From assembly GCA_963667205.1 (NCBI GenBank), contig OY762959.1:372001-436000 (forward strand): DNA of 64,000 bases. The letters run 5' to 3'. Source of the stretch: CF-162 sp963667205. Lineage in GTDB: Bacteria; Chloroflexota; Dehalococcoidia; SM23-28-2; RBG-16-64-32. Of the stretch, positions 27,099 to 35,718 are shown piece after piece; the stretch's first letter is position 1; each line of letters starts with the position of its first letter. A model generated the notes under the pieces. That model was not told where the DNA came from. It did no database searches and was given only the letters and a program-made list of their open reading frames with translations. The translations under genes were made by a program, and so were the position numbers.

Positions 27099-27143
27099 AG
27101 GAAGAGAAATTCCGTTTGTGAATTCTGTCGCTAATCGAGCGGG

Positions 27144-27172
27144 AGTATAGCATGAGGCCTACCTACGGACAA
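27144..27172 (-). promoter_or_regulatory. Promoter of the nuo operon
   Basis: On the minus strand: TTGTCC, 17 bases, then TATACT preceded by TGC (an extended -10). It lies about 46 bases before the nuoA start, with nothing else between. Confidence 0.65.
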
Positions 27173-27218
27173 GAAGCGCCAGGTGGCGGCGATGTACCAT
27201 TGGGATTGGTAAGAGCAC

Positions 27219-28106
27219 GTGAGCTGGGCTAAGATCGCCGTACCGCTGATACTCTTGGCGTTCATCGGACTCGGGATGGTCGTCCTGAGGCCCGTTATCC
27301 GCGGCGATGCATCACAGCCCCAGCAAGAGGCCGGCGGCGGTCAACCCACGCAAGACTCTCCTGTTGGTGAACCAACACCAAACGATAGTGTTGATGAACA
27401 CCAGACAGAAGAGGAGTCCATCGCTGCGGAACTAGAGGCGATCAGCGACCTCGGACCGATGTTGCGGCAAGTGGAATTCCTTGAGGAGTTCAAGGCCAGC
27501 GGCGACGACCCGTTCGAACTCGAGCGCTCCACGGTGACAGCGTGGCGACTCACCGACGCGGCGAGCCTCGGTGAGCTCCGCAGCGACTCAGAGGCTGTAG
27601 TGAGGGGCACGGTGACGAGTCAGACCTACTATGGTAGAGCGGGGAAGCTAGGAATCACCGCTCAATTCTTCTGCTACTCACTCATGACTGTCAGTGTGTC
27701 GGAGACGCTGGCGGGCGCCGCCGAGGGGACGGTCACAGTGGTGACCGAAGGTTGTCCCTGGCTTAGCGGCGGTGCCACTCCAGTTCTTCTGCAGTTCTCC
27801 TGGGACCCTCCGTTGCAGAAAGGCCGAGAGTACGTGCTTTTCTTGAAGCCAGGAGATGACAGCCGCTGGGAAGACAGTGCCTTCCCCGAGGGCCACAGCG
27901 AGGCTGGAGTCCATTTCCACCTCTTGGATCCTGCCGCATCGTACGAAGTCACGGACGGGAAGCTGGGACCGAACGAGTTCACGCCTCGGTGGGCGCACGC
28001 TCTCGACGACGCCACGGTCGACGAGTTCAAGTCGTACCTGGCCGATCTCGATACGCTTCCCGAGTCGACTTGGGAGCCGACTTACCACAAGAATGATCCA
28101 TCTTAG
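27219..28106 (+). CDS. Hypothetical secreted or membrane-anchored protein
   Basis: 295 residues from a GTG start. Residues 5-25 (AVPLILLAFIGLGMVVL) form a signal anchor. A Gln/Pro/Asp/Glu-rich linker follows, then a soluble domain with SEAVVRGTVTSQTYYG, VSVSETLAGAAEGTVTVVTEG and GREYVLFLKPG. The last part looks like the beta-barrel pattern of extracytoplasmic proteins that begin with a VRGTV strand and contain YVLFL. No named family. Composition is somewhat less GC-rich than the flanking operons. Confidence 0.65.
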   Translation: MSWAKIAVPLILLAFIGLGMVVLRPVIRGDASQPQQEAGGGQPTQDSPVGEPTPNDSVDEHQTEEESIAAELEAISDLGPMLRQVEFLEEFKASGDDPFELERSTVTAWRLTDAASLGELRSDSEAVVRGTVTSQTYYGRAGKLGITAQFFCYSLMTVSVSETLAGAAEGTVTVVTEGCPWLSGGATPVLLQFSWDPPLQKGREYVLFLKPGDDSRWEDSAFPEGHSEAGVHFHLLDPAASYEVTDGKLGPNEFTPRWAHALDDATVDEFKSYLADLDTLPESTWEPTYHKNDPS

Positions 28107-28141
28107 GCTCGGCACCGCTCGTCCCATTGGCTCCCGTCGCG

Positions 28142-28180
28142 CTAACGTTGACACTGAGCGACAGCTCACGTAAACGTTAG
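28142..28180. promoter_or_regulatory. Candidate operator/promoter of the DUF35-thiolase operon
   Basis: Inverted arms CTAACGTT (28142-28149) and AACGTTAG (28173-28180) frame a TTGACA -35 box (28148-28153) and, after 17 bases, TAAACG as a weak -10. The arms overlap both promoter boxes, as TetR-type acyl-CoA regulators often do. Regulator unknown. Confidence 0.45.
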
Positions 28181-28186
28181 TGGAGC

Positions 28187-28612
28187 ATGTCTGACAAACC
28201 GTACGCCAAACCGCTGCCCACGCCGAGCCCGGAAGCGCAGCGCTTCTGGGAAGGCACGAAGATGCACGAGCTCTGGATCCCCTACTGCCGCTCGTGCGAG
28301 AAGTCGTACTGGTACCCGCGGGACTTCTGCCCCGCCTGCGGCAGCCGCGACGTCGAGTGGCGCCGGTCGGCCGACAAGGGCCGCCTTCACACGTTCGCGA
28401 TCCACTACCGGGCGTTCCACCCCGGCTGGACGGACGAGGTGCCGTACACGACGGCGCTGATCGATCTTGACGAGGGCGTTCGCATCTTCTCGACTCTCGT
28501 CGAGGTGGAGGCCGATCCGGGGGCGCTGCGTTGCGAGATGCCCGTCGAGGTGGTGTTCGAGGACGTTAGCGACGAGATCACGCTGCCCAAGTTCAGGCCG
28601 GCCGCCGGGTGA
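28187..28612 (+). CDS. DUF35 OB-fold acyl-CoA-associated protein with zinc ribbon
   Basis: 141 residues. An N-terminal helix region is followed by a rubredoxin-like zinc ribbon, CRSCEKSYWYPRDFCPACGS (two CxxC pairs), and a C-terminal OB fold. Such proteins partner with thiolase-fold enzymes, as in ketosteroid side-chain degradation and acetone carboxylation systems. The thiolase gene overlaps its stop (GTGA), which supports a heteromeric complex. Cytosolic. Substrate unknown. Confidence 0.85.
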   Translation: MSDKPYAKPLPTPSPEAQRFWEGTKMHELWIPYCRSCEKSYWYPRDFCPACGSRDVEWRRSADKGRLHTFAIHYRAFHPGWTDEVPYTTALIDLDEGVRIFSTLVEVEADPGALRCEMPVEVVFEDVSDEITLPKFRPAAG

Positions 28613-29784
28613 CGCCGGACCGGGAGAAGGCCGGCTGGCTGAAGGGCGTCGCGATCGTCGGCGCGGACGAATCCGACGAAATCGGGATGGTGCCGCACAA
28701 GGGTGTGCTGCAGCACCACTCCGAGGCGGCCCTGAATGCGCTGGACGACGCGGGGCTCTCGCTCTCGGACGTCGATGGGTTGTTCACGGCGGGTGCCGGC
28801 TTTGCCGCCTCGCTCCAGATGGCCGAGTACCTGGGCATCGAGCCAACGTACACCGATAGCACCACCGTCGGCGGGTCGTCGTTCGTCATCGACGTCGAGC
28901 ACGCGGCGGCGGCGATCGCGACCGGCCTGATTGACGTGGCGCTGATCACGCACGGCGAGACCGGCTACTCCAACCGCTTCCGCAAGGTCTCGCGAGCGCC
29001 GATGGACACGTGGTTCCCGGCGGCCCAGTTCGAGATGCCGTACCACGTCGGCGGGCCGCCGAGCACGTACGCGCTGGCCTGCGTGCGCCACATGCACCAG
29101 TACGGAACGACGCACGAACAGCTCGCCGAGATCGCGGTCGCGACGCGCAAGTGGGCGATACTGAACCCGAAGGCGCTGATGCGCGACCCGCTGACGATCG
29201 ACGATGTGCTGTCGTCGCGCTGGATCTCCTACCCGCTCCACCTGCTGGACTGCTGCCTGGTGACCGACGCCGGCGGTGCGATCGTCCTGACGAGCGCGGA
29301 GCGGGCGAAGGACTGCAAGAAGCCGCCGGTCTGGGTGCTGGGCTCAGGCGAGGCGCACACTCACTGGACGCTGGCCAACATGCCCGACCTGGCGACGACG
29401 CCGGCATCGATCTCCGGCCCGCGAGCGTTCGAGATGGCCGGCGTGCGCCACGAAGAGATCGACGTCGTCGAGGTCTACGATTCCTTCACGTACACGGCGC
29501 TAGTGACGCTGGAGGCGCTGGGCTTTTGCGGGCCGGGCGAGGGCGGGGCCTTCGTCTCCGGCCAGCGGACGGCGCCGGGCGGGGACTTCCCGCTGAACAC
29601 GAACGGCGGCGGCCTCTCCTACACGCACCCCGGGATGTACGGGCTTTCCTTCCTCATCGAGGCGACGCGGCAGCTGCGCGGCGAGTGCGGCGAACGGCAG
29701 GTGGCGGACGCGAAGCTCGCTTGCGTCAACGGCACCGGCGGCGCGCTGTCGTCGACGGGCACGCTCATCCTGGGCGCGGACTGA
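28609..29784 (+). CDS. Thiolase-family protein (lipid-transfer/acetyl-CoA acyltransferase type)
   Basis: 391 residues with a thiolase fold of the SCP2/lipid-transfer group. It starts with GTG overlapping the DUF35 stop. Visible: VDGLFTAGAG in the N-terminal half, GSGEAHTHWT, and the C-terminal NTNGGGLSYTHPGMYG, where the histidine matches the conserved GGGxxxGHP-type active-site loop. The classical CxS-type nucleophile region is replaced by TVGGSSFVID, so it may work as an aldolase-type or non-condensing partner of the DUF35 protein, like Ltp2 (inference). Confidence 0.82.
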   Translation: MTPDREKAGWLKGVAIVGADESDEIGMVPHKGVLQHHSEAALNALDDAGLSLSDVDGLFTAGAGFAASLQMAEYLGIEPTYTDSTTVGGSSFVIDVEHAAAAIATGLIDVALITHGETGYSNRFRKVSRAPMDTWFPAAQFEMPYHVGGPPSTYALACVRHMHQYGTTHEQLAEIAVATRKWAILNPKALMRDPLTIDDVLSSRWISYPLHLLDCCLVTDAGGAIVLTSAERAKDCKKPPVWVLGSGEAHTHWTLANMPDLATTPASISGPRAFEMAGVRHEEIDVVEVYDSFTYTALVTLEALGFCGPGEGGAFVSGQRTAPGGDFPLNTNGGGLSYTHPGMYGLSFLIEATRQLRGECGERQVADAKLACVNGTGGALSSTGTLILGAD

Positions 29785-29787
29785 CGC

Positions 29788-30429
29788 GTGCTGATCGACC
29801 TGCACACGCACACGCATCCGTTGTCGCACGACAGTGACTTGACGCCGGATGCGCTGGTTGAGGCGGCGAAGAAGGAGGGACTGGACGGCGTCTGCCTGAC
29901 GGAGCACGACTTCTTCTGGGAGCAGGCGAAGGTGGCGAAGCTAGGCCGGCGACACGATTTCCTCGTGATCCCGGGCATCGAGGTGAACACGGAGCGCGGG
30001 CACGTCGTCGTGTTCGGGCTCGAAGAGTTTGCTTACGGGATGCACCGCCTGGGCGAGCTGGTCGCGCTGGTGGAGGCAGGCGGCGGCGCGATGATCGCCG
30101 CACACCCGTACCGCCGCCAACTCCCGTTTGAGCTGACGCGTGAAGGAGATTGGAGCGAGGCGCTCGAGCAGGCGAGCGATAACGAGGCCTACCGCCACGT
30201 CCAGGCGATCGAGACGCTGAACGGGCGCGGGACGGAGCGCCAGAACGCCTTCTCGGCGGCGATCTGCGAGCGTCACGGGCTGGCGCAGGCGGCGGGAAGC
30301 GACGCCCATTCGGCCGCCGACGTCGGCACCTGCGCGACTGAGTTCGAGGCACGGATCGGCGGCCTTAGTGAGCTGATCGCGGAGCTGAAGTCGGGCCGCT
30401 TTCAGCCGGTGTCGTTGCGAGGCTCTTGA
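29788..30429 (+). CDS. PHP-domain metallophosphoesterase
   Basis: 213 residues. MLIDLHTHTHPLSHDS opens the PHP fold with metal ligands HTHTH; LTEHDFFW, GIEVNTERGHVVVFG, AAHPYRRQ and GSDAHSAADVG supply the rest. Members hydrolyse phosphoesters such as 3',5'-nucleotides or histidinol phosphate; the substrate here is unknown. It starts with GTG 3 bases after the thiolase stop and is probably the last gene of that operon or the start of a read-through unit. Confidence 0.82.
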   Translation: MLIDLHTHTHPLSHDSDLTPDALVEAAKKEGLDGVCLTEHDFFWEQAKVAKLGRRHDFLVIPGIEVNTERGHVVVFGLEEFAYGMHRLGELVALVEAGGGAMIAAHPYRRQLPFELTREGDWSEALEQASDNEAYRHVQAIETLNGRGTERQNAFSAAICERHGLAQAAGSDAHSAADVGTCATEFEARIGGLSELIAELKSGRFQPVSLRGS

Positions 30430-30464
30430 CCGCGCCGCCAAAGGCGTCACACAATCAGCATCGC

Positions 30465-30866
30465 ATGGACTGGTTGCAGGAACACCTCGCGCTGCCGAAG
30501 CACCTCTCGTCGCGGCTGTGGCTGATCACGCTGCCGTCGGCCGTCGTGTCGTTCGAGAAGCGCTCGGCGATGCCGAAGCTGCCAAAGGCGGGCCGCGTGC
30601 TGGGCATCGCGCTGGCCGGGGCGGGCGCCGCGCTCGGGTTCATGGCGCTGCGACAGCCGGACACGACGCTGGCCTACGACGGCCCGCTGGCGCCTGCCGC
30701 GCGGAAGCCGGCGACGGCTGCCGGCCTGCTGGCCCTCGGCGGCATCGCGTTCCTCACGCGATCGACGTTCCTTCTGCTCTACGTGACGGGGCTGGCGTAC
30801 GCCGCCGGCACCGAGCGCATGTCGCTCGAGGAGCCCTCCAGCGGTACGCTCCTCGGCGGCGATTAG
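30465..30866 (+). CDS. Hypothetical membrane protein
   Basis: 133 residues from the ATG at 30465 (MDWLQEHLALP); a 13-codon longer version from 30426 is possible. Two hydrophobic segments stand out, VLGIALAGAGAALGFMAL and AGLLALGGIAFLTRSTFLLLYVTGLAY, separated by a loop with ALRQPDTTLAYDGPLAP. No family recognised. Likely cotranscribed with the PHP gene. Confidence 0.55.
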   Translation: MDWLQEHLALPKHLSSRLWLITLPSAVVSFEKRSAMPKLPKAGRVLGIALAGAGAALGFMALRQPDTTLAYDGPLAPAARKPATAAGLLALGGIAFLTRSTFLLLYVTGLAYAAGTERMSLEEPSSGTLLGGD

Positions 30867-30893
30867 CCTCCACGCGCTGGGGCGGCAGCTTCG

Positions 30894-30939
30894 TTGACAC
30901 CTTTCCGCGGCCTGCGCTATATTCTGACGCGCACGTCAG
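30894..30939 (+). promoter_or_regulatory. Promoter with palindromic operator, MaoC-SDR operon
   Basis: TTGACA (30894-30899), an 18-base spacer and TATATT (30918-30923) form a strong promoter. The perfect palindrome CTGACG-CGCA-CGTCAG (30924-30939) begins right after the -10 box and covers the expected transcription start. That is a typical repressor site. Confidence 0.65.
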
Positions 30940-30967
30940 GGTTCGTGCCCGGTGCAGGAGGTGCCCC

Positions 30968-31456
30968 ATGACCCAAGAAGCTGCCACCGGCGGATCCGTG
31001 ATCACAGACGAGATACGAGGGCGCATCGGGGTCGAGTCTGAGCCGCTGGCGTACGAAGTCGACAACACCGGCTGCCGTCAGTTCGCACGCTCGGTCGGCT
31101 ACACCGACCCGATCTACTTCGACGAAGGCGCCGCGAAGGCGAAGGGCCACCGCGGGATCGTCGCCCCGTATGGCTTCCTCGGTCACCCCGTGGTCGTACC
31201 CGGACAGCCGGCGCAAGTTCCGCCGGCGTTCCGGCTCGAAATCCCGTACAAGCGCGTGCTCAACGGCGGCACGGACATCGAGTACCAGGCGGACGTCTGC
31301 GCCGGCGACAAACTGACCACGACGACGAAGCTGACAGACCTGACGGAGCGAGAGGGCAAGATGGGCCCGATGCTTATCGTGAACAGTGAAACTGCCTTTC
31401 GCAACGAAAAGGGCGCTACAGTTGCCGTTCAGCGCAGCACGGCGATCAGGTACTAG
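30968..31456 (+). CDS. MaoC-type hydratase, N-terminal-domain subunit
   Basis: 162 residues of hot-dog fold in the FAS1/MaoC_dehydrat_N group, recognised from ITDEIRGRIGVESEPLAYEVD, YTDPIYFDE and GIVAPYGFLGHP. This subunit usually lacks the catalytic Asp-His and pairs with a second MaoC subunit, which is the next gene. A textbook AGGAGGTG lies just before the ATG at 30968. The pair should hydrate 2-enoyl-CoA to a (3R)-hydroxyacyl-CoA. Confidence 0.82.
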   Translation: MTQEAATGGSVITDEIRGRIGVESEPLAYEVDNTGCRQFARSVGYTDPIYFDEGAAKAKGHRGIVAPYGFLGHPVVVPGQPAQVPPAFRLEIPYKRVLNGGTDIEYQADVCAGDKLTTTTKLTDLTEREGKMGPMLIVNSETAFRNEKGATVAVQRSTAIRY

Positions 31457-31463
31457 GGGCGCC

Positions 31464-31889
31464 ATGGTACAGGTTTACTTCGAAGACGTCAGCGAGGGGC
31501 AAGAGATCCCGAAGCTGGTGCAGACCATAGACTCCCAGCGCCTCGTGCTCTGGGCAGTCGGCTCAGGCGACTATTACCAGATCCACTACGACAAGGACTT
31601 CGCCCAGAACACCGGTCTTCCCGACCGCATCACGCACGGCGCCCTGAAACACGCTCTGCTGGGACGGCTGCTGGACGAGTGGAGCGGTGAAGGCGGCCGC
31701 GTTCGGCGTGTCGCCTGCTCGTACCGGGGCATGGACATGATCGACAAGGACGTGACCTGCCGCGGGGTGGTCACGGGCAAGCGCCAGGAGAACGGCGCGA
31801 ACGTCGTTGAGCTGGAGGTCTGGAGCGAGGACCCGGACGGCAACAAGACGACCCCCGGGACAGCCGCCGTCGAGCTGCCCTCGAAGTAA
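31464..31889 (+). CDS. MaoC-type (R)-enoyl-CoA hydratase, catalytic subunit
   Basis: 141 residues, hot-dog fold. SGDYYQIHYDKDFA matches the R-hydratase motif with the catalytic Asp and His, and GLPDRITHGALKHALLG is the following helix. The ATG at 31464 is 7 bases after the partner subunit's stop. Its stop overlaps the SDR start (TAATG). Together with the previous gene it likely forms a heteromeric hydratase. Confidence 0.85.
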   Translation: MVQVYFEDVSEGQEIPKLVQTIDSQRLVLWAVGSGDYYQIHYDKDFAQNTGLPDRITHGALKHALLGRLLDEWSGEGGRVRRVACSYRGMDMIDKDVTCRGVVTGKRQENGANVVELEVWSEDPDGNKTTPGTAAVELPSK

Positions 31890-32836
31890 TGGGCGCTCTC
31901 CAGGACAAGGTCGCGGTGATCACGGGCGCCGGGCGCGGCATCGGCCGCGGCGTCGCGTTGCTGATGGCGGAGGAAGGCGCGAAGGTCGTCGTCAACGACC
32001 CGGGAGTCGGGCCTGATGGCGCTGGCACGGACGACGGCCCAGCCGACCAGGTGGTTGCCGAGATCACGAAGGCGGGCGGAACAGCCGCGGCAAACCACGA
32101 CTCTCTCGTAACAGCCGATGGCGGCGAGGCGATCATCAAGACGGCGGTCGATAAGTTCGGGCGCATCGACGTCCTGGTGAACAACGCCGGCATCCTGCGC
32201 GACCGCATGGTCTTTAACATGAGCGAAGACGAGTGGGACGACGTTATCGCCGTGCACCTCAAGGGCCACTTCAACTGCACGAGGCCGGCGTCCGTTCTCA
32301 TGCGACAGCAGCGATACGGACGGATAATCAACACCTCCTCGGAGTCCGGACTCTGGGGCAACGCGGGCCAGGCCAACTACGGCGCGGCAAAGTCGGCGAT
32401 CGCTGGCCTGACGCGCGTTGTAGCTCGTGATCTGGGGCGCTACGGCGTCACCTGCAACGCGATCGCGCCGCGGGCCGACACCCGCCTGATGGCGACGGTC
32501 CCGCAGAACCGGCCGGGCGAGGCGCAAGCCGCCGCGCCACGGAGCGCCGAACTCCAGAGGGACCCCGATTGGGTCGCCCCGATAACCGCTTACCTGGCCT
32601 CCGACGGCGCCTGGAACATCAACGGGCAGATCTTCCACGTCTACGGCGGCACAGTCGCGGTCCGTCAGCACCCGACGCCGTGGCGGACGATCTTCAAGCC
32701 CGGCATGTGGACGCTGGACGAGCTGTCGGCGCAGGTGCCGGAGCTGCTGGTTGACACGACGAACCCGTCGCCGCCGCCGGCCGATCTCGAAGTACCGGGA
32801 CGCCAGGCGGCAACGGAAGAGCCGGCGACGGCCTAG
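31889..32836 (+). CDS. SDR (3R)-hydroxyacyl-CoA dehydrogenase, MFE-2-like
   Basis: 315 residues. GAGRGIGRG binds NAD(P); NNAGILRDRMVFNMSEDEWD and the catalytic NYGAAK (YxxxK) follow, with Ser in NTSSESG. The sequence resembles the dehydrogenase unit of peroxisomal multifunctional enzyme 2, which uses (3R)-hydroxyacyl-CoA. The C-terminal 60 residues are a family extension ending in PPADLEVPGRQAA. It acts after the MaoC hydratase and before a thiolase in a beta-oxidation-like route. Confidence 0.88.
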   Translation: MGALQDKVAVITGAGRGIGRGVALLMAEEGAKVVVNDPGVGPDGAGTDDGPADQVVAEITKAGGTAAANHDSLVTADGGEAIIKTAVDKFGRIDVLVNNAGILRDRMVFNMSEDEWDDVIAVHLKGHFNCTRPASVLMRQQRYGRIINTSSESGLWGNAGQANYGAAKSAIAGLTRVVARDLGRYGVTCNAIAPRADTRLMATVPQNRPGEAQAAAPRSAELQRDPDWVAPITAYLASDGAWNINGQIFHVYGGTVAVRQHPTPWRTIFKPGMWTLDELSAQVPELLVDTTNPSPPPADLEVPGRQAATEEPATA

Positions 32837-32844
32837 GAGCCGCG

Positions 32845-33793
32845 ATGGGCAAGCTGGACGGACGCAACGCAGTCATCACGGGTGCGGGGCGTGGGATCGG
32901 ACGCGCGGTGGCGGTCTTTTTCGCGCAGGAAAGCGCGAACGTCGTCGTCAACGACCCGGGCGGGAACGTCGACGGGACGGGTCACGACAACGGGCCAGCG
33001 GACCAGGTGGCGGCCGAGATCAAGAAGGCCGGCGGAACAGCCGTCGCGAACTATGACAGCGTGGCGACAGCCGAGGGCGGCGAGGCGATGGTCCGGCAGT
33101 GCGTAGACGCGTTCGGGCGGATCGACTTCCTGATCAACGTCGCCGGGATCCTGCGAGATCGCATGATCTTCAACATGAGCGAAGAAGAGTGGGACGCCGT
33201 CTACGGCGTGCACCTGAAAGGCCACTTCAACACGAAAAAGCCGGCGTCGGTGCTCATGCGGCAGCAGCGCTACGGCCGCATCGTCAACTTCTCGTCGATT
33301 TCAGGGTTGCGCGGCTTCTCCGGGCAGGCGAACTAAGGCCGGCGTCGCCGGGCTGACGCGGGTGGTGTCGCGCGACCTCGGACGTTACGCCGTGACCTGC
33401 AACGCGATCGCGCCGGGCGCGCAGACGCGGATGATCTCGCAGATCCCGGCGGGTTCGCGCCAGATCCGGGCGAAGGCCGGCATCCAGGAGCCCGTGCGTC
33501 CGCAAGAGCCGGTGGTGCCGCCGACGGCCGAGCACGTCGCGCCGATGAAGGCCTGGCTCTGTACGGACGACGCCTGGAACGTCAACGGAAAGATCTTCTA
33601 CGTCCAGGGCGGCGGCGTCTCGCTCGCCCATGAGGAGCGCTACGTTCAGTCGATCCACAAGGACGGGAAGTGGGAGCTGCGTGAGCTGGAGGCGCTCGTT
33701 CCGACTCAACTGCTGGCCGGGATCCCGAACCCGGCGCCGCCGCCGCCCGATCTCGACATTCCGGGCCGCCCCGCGGCCAAGCCTGCGGGCTAG
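32845..33793 (+). pseudogene. Second MFE-2-like SDR, interrupted at the active site
   Basis: Tandem paralogue of the preceding SDR (GAGRGIGRA, NVAGILRDRMIFNMSEEEWD). It stops at 33334-33336 just after GQAN, then resumes in another frame at about 33340 (GLTRVVSRDLGRYAVTCNAIAP) to a stop at 33793. Alignment with the intact copy shows 11 bases missing between AACTA and AGG, spanning from the third base of the catalytic Tyr codon into the catalytic Lys codon. So the enzyme as read is dead. It lies 8 bases after the first SDR. Confidence 0.85.
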
Positions 33794-34347
33794 GCGGTAA
33801 CGACAGGCGCGACCGGCGCGACCGGCTGCTCGCGCCAGAGTTCCATGACGACGAAGGTGCGCGCGTCGCGCCAGGAGGTGCCGCACGTCTTGAAGCCGGC
33901 CTTCTCGAAGGCGCGCTGGGCGCGGACGTTCCAGTCGAGCGTGTGCAGGTAAAGGCGGAGGATATCGCCACGCGCCATGAGCACGCGCGTCAGAGCGACG
34001 ATCGCGTCCGTGCCGTAGCCGCCGGACCAGCGGTCTCGCTCGCCGATGCTGATGCCGATCTCGGCCTCTCCGCGCGACTGGTCGATGTTGTAGTACATCA
34101 CGTTGCCGATGTGCCGGCCGGACTCGTCTTCGATCGCGAATGAGCGACCGCCCATGTCCGTGAAGCGGTAGTCGAAGTTCCAGTTGCGCAGGTAGTTTTC
34201 GAAGGGCACCTGAACGGGGCGCGAGGCGTCGTACTGCGCGAGCTCCGGGTCGGAGCGCCAGCGGTACTCGTTGGCGGCGTCGGTCAGGCGCTTGCGGCGG
34301 ATGACGGTCTTGTTTCCGCGCGCGATGACGTCGTCGTGCACTCTCAC
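33790..34347 (-). CDS. GNAT acetyltransferase (RimJ/RimL-like)
   Basis: 185 residues. The acetyl-CoA loop is seen as GERDRWSGGYGTDAI, followed by LYLHTLDWNVRAQRAFEKAG, the typical GNAT strand-helix of RimJ/RimL-type N-acetyltransferases. Substrate unknown. It starts by overlapping the nudix gene stop and ends overlapping the SDR stop on the other strand, so the two operons converge with no gap. The C-terminus ends in a Val/Ala/Pro repeat. Confidence 0.8.
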   Translation of the reverse strand: MRVHDDVIARGNKTVIRRKRLTDAANEYRWRSDPELAQYDASRPVQVPFENYLRNWNFDYRFTDMGGRSFAIEDESGRHIGNVMYYNIDQSRGEAEIGISIGERDRWSGGYGTDAIVALTRVLMARGDILRLYLHTLDWNVRAQRAFEKAGFKTCGTSWRDARTFVVMELWREQPVAPVAPVVTA

Positions 34348-34793
34348 TGCACCGCCTCGATCATTTCGCGGGCCTTATCCACCATGTCTGACTCGTTCTT
34401 GAAAGTGAGTGTCTTCAGCGCATCCTCGATGGACCGCCACTCGACCCTATCATACTCGAGATCGTGGCTATCGGTGTCACCGCCGGTCGCCCGAAAGAGG
34501 TAATGGTGGACCCATTTGTGGTAGCGGACACCGGTCCGGGCGAACCAGTACTCGACGACGCCGATCTTGTCAGCGATCTGGACTTCGAGGCCGGTCTCCT
34601 CAGTGACTTCGCGCGCCGCCGTCTCCTCCAGCGACTCGCCGTCGTCCGGCGTGCCTTTCGGGAGCCCCCAAACGCCGTCGCCGGTGCGGCCGCAGATGAC
34701 GATTTCGATGCCGTTCTCGCCGTCCCGATAGACGACACCGCCCGCCGACACCGCCGCCTCCACGCGTGAGTCGCCCCGCCTGCTCGTGGCCAC
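34344..34793 (-). CDS. Nudix hydrolase
   Basis: 149 residues with a full Nudix box, GTPDDGESLEETAAREVTEETGLEV (GX5EX7REUXEEXGU), at about residues 46-68, preceded by AGGVVYRDGENGIEIVICGR. These enzymes cleave nucleoside diphosphates linked to X; the short form with WGLPKG resembles bis(5'-nucleosyl)-tetraphosphatases. One base separates it from the HEAT gene. Confidence 0.88.
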   Translation of the reverse strand: MATSRRGDSRVEAAVSAGGVVYRDGENGIEIVICGRTGDGVWGLPKGTPDDGESLEETAAREVTEETGLEVQIADKIGVVEYWFARTGVRYHKWVHHYLFRATGGDTDSHDLEYDRVEWRSIEDALKTLTFKNESDMVDKAREMIEAVQ

Positions 34794-34794
34794 G

Positions 34795-35718
34795 TCAACT
34801 GCCCAGCTTGAACCGCAGCGGGTCTTCGGCCGCTGCTAGCTCTGCGAGCGCGGCGGTGGCGGCATCGCTCGCTTCTCTGGAAGGTCCGCCGATCAGGTCG
34901 TTCAGAGCGCTGCGGGCGGATGCGCCGCCGATCTCGCCGAGCGCCGCTATCGCCGCCGCCCGAACCTGGTCGTCGGGGTCGGCGACGAGCGGAACGAGAC
35001 CTGGCACGGCGGCTTCTTCGGCCAGCGAGCCGACCGCGACGGCGGCCTCGTAACGCAGTTCGGCGTCGTCGCTTGTGAGTTCGCGGTTAAGGAGGGGAAG
35101 CCAGCGGGGCTCGGCGCTGCGACCCATGGCGTGAACGGCGCTCGCCTTCAAGCGATGACTACCGCTTTCGTAGGCCTGCGTGACGGCCTGACGCACCCAG
35201 GTGGCGTCATAGGGGCCCAACGCCTCAATCGCACGGGCGCGGACGTCCTCGATCTCGCCGCTGTTGTCGACGACACGCCGCAGCGCCGCGGAAGCGCTCC
35301 CGAAGTGGCGTTCGCGGAGGAGGCCGAGCTCAAAGAGAAGGACCCAGCGACCGAGAGCGAGGGCGGCTTCCGCACGAACGGCCGCGTCGTCGTCCCTCTC
35401 GGCGAGCGCCGCCAGGGTGTCGATGAGGTCGGGCGAGTCGTACTCCCAGAGGCCGCGCACAGCGGTCAGCCTCACCACTGCGTCTTCGTCTTCGAGGGCG
35501 CGGCGGAACACGGTATCGAAGCTGAACTCGACGTTGTCTTCTGTGAGATCGATGAGCTCCTGAAGGATGCGGCGGCGGCGGCGCACGGTTATCTCCGCCC
35601 AGTGCGCGGCAAGCTGCAGCGCCTGTTCCGGCGAAAGGCCGGACAGGCGCTGCAGGTCGGTGATCTTTAGCTTGCGCGAGCTATCGGCAAGCTGTTCGAG
35701 GTATTCTTCGAAATTCAT
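34795..35718 (-). CDS. HEAT-repeat protein
   Basis: 307 residues made of repeated helix pairs, for example DAVVRLTAVRGLWEYD, DAAVRAEAALALGRW, DAELRYEAAVAVGSL and DDQVRAAAIAALGEIG. Such scaffolds bind proteins or, in phycobilin lyase relatives, cofactors. No catalytic motif. It sits directly downstream of tldE, 1 base away, so a link with that protease is possible but unproven. Confidence 0.8.
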   Translation of the reverse strand: MNFEEYLEQLADSSRKLKITDLQRLSGLSPEQALQLAAHWAEITVRRRRRILQELIDLTEDNVEFSFDTVFRRALEDEDAVVRLTAVRGLWEYDSPDLIDTLAALAERDDDAAVRAEAALALGRWVLLFELGLLRERHFGSASAALRRVVDNSGEIEDVRARAIEALGPYDATWVRQAVTQAYESGSHRLKASAVHAMGRSAEPRWLPLLNRELTSDDAELRYEAAVAVGSLAEEAAVPGLVPLVADPDDQVRAAAIAALGEIGGASARSALNDLIGGPSREASDAATAALAELAAAEDPLRFKLGS

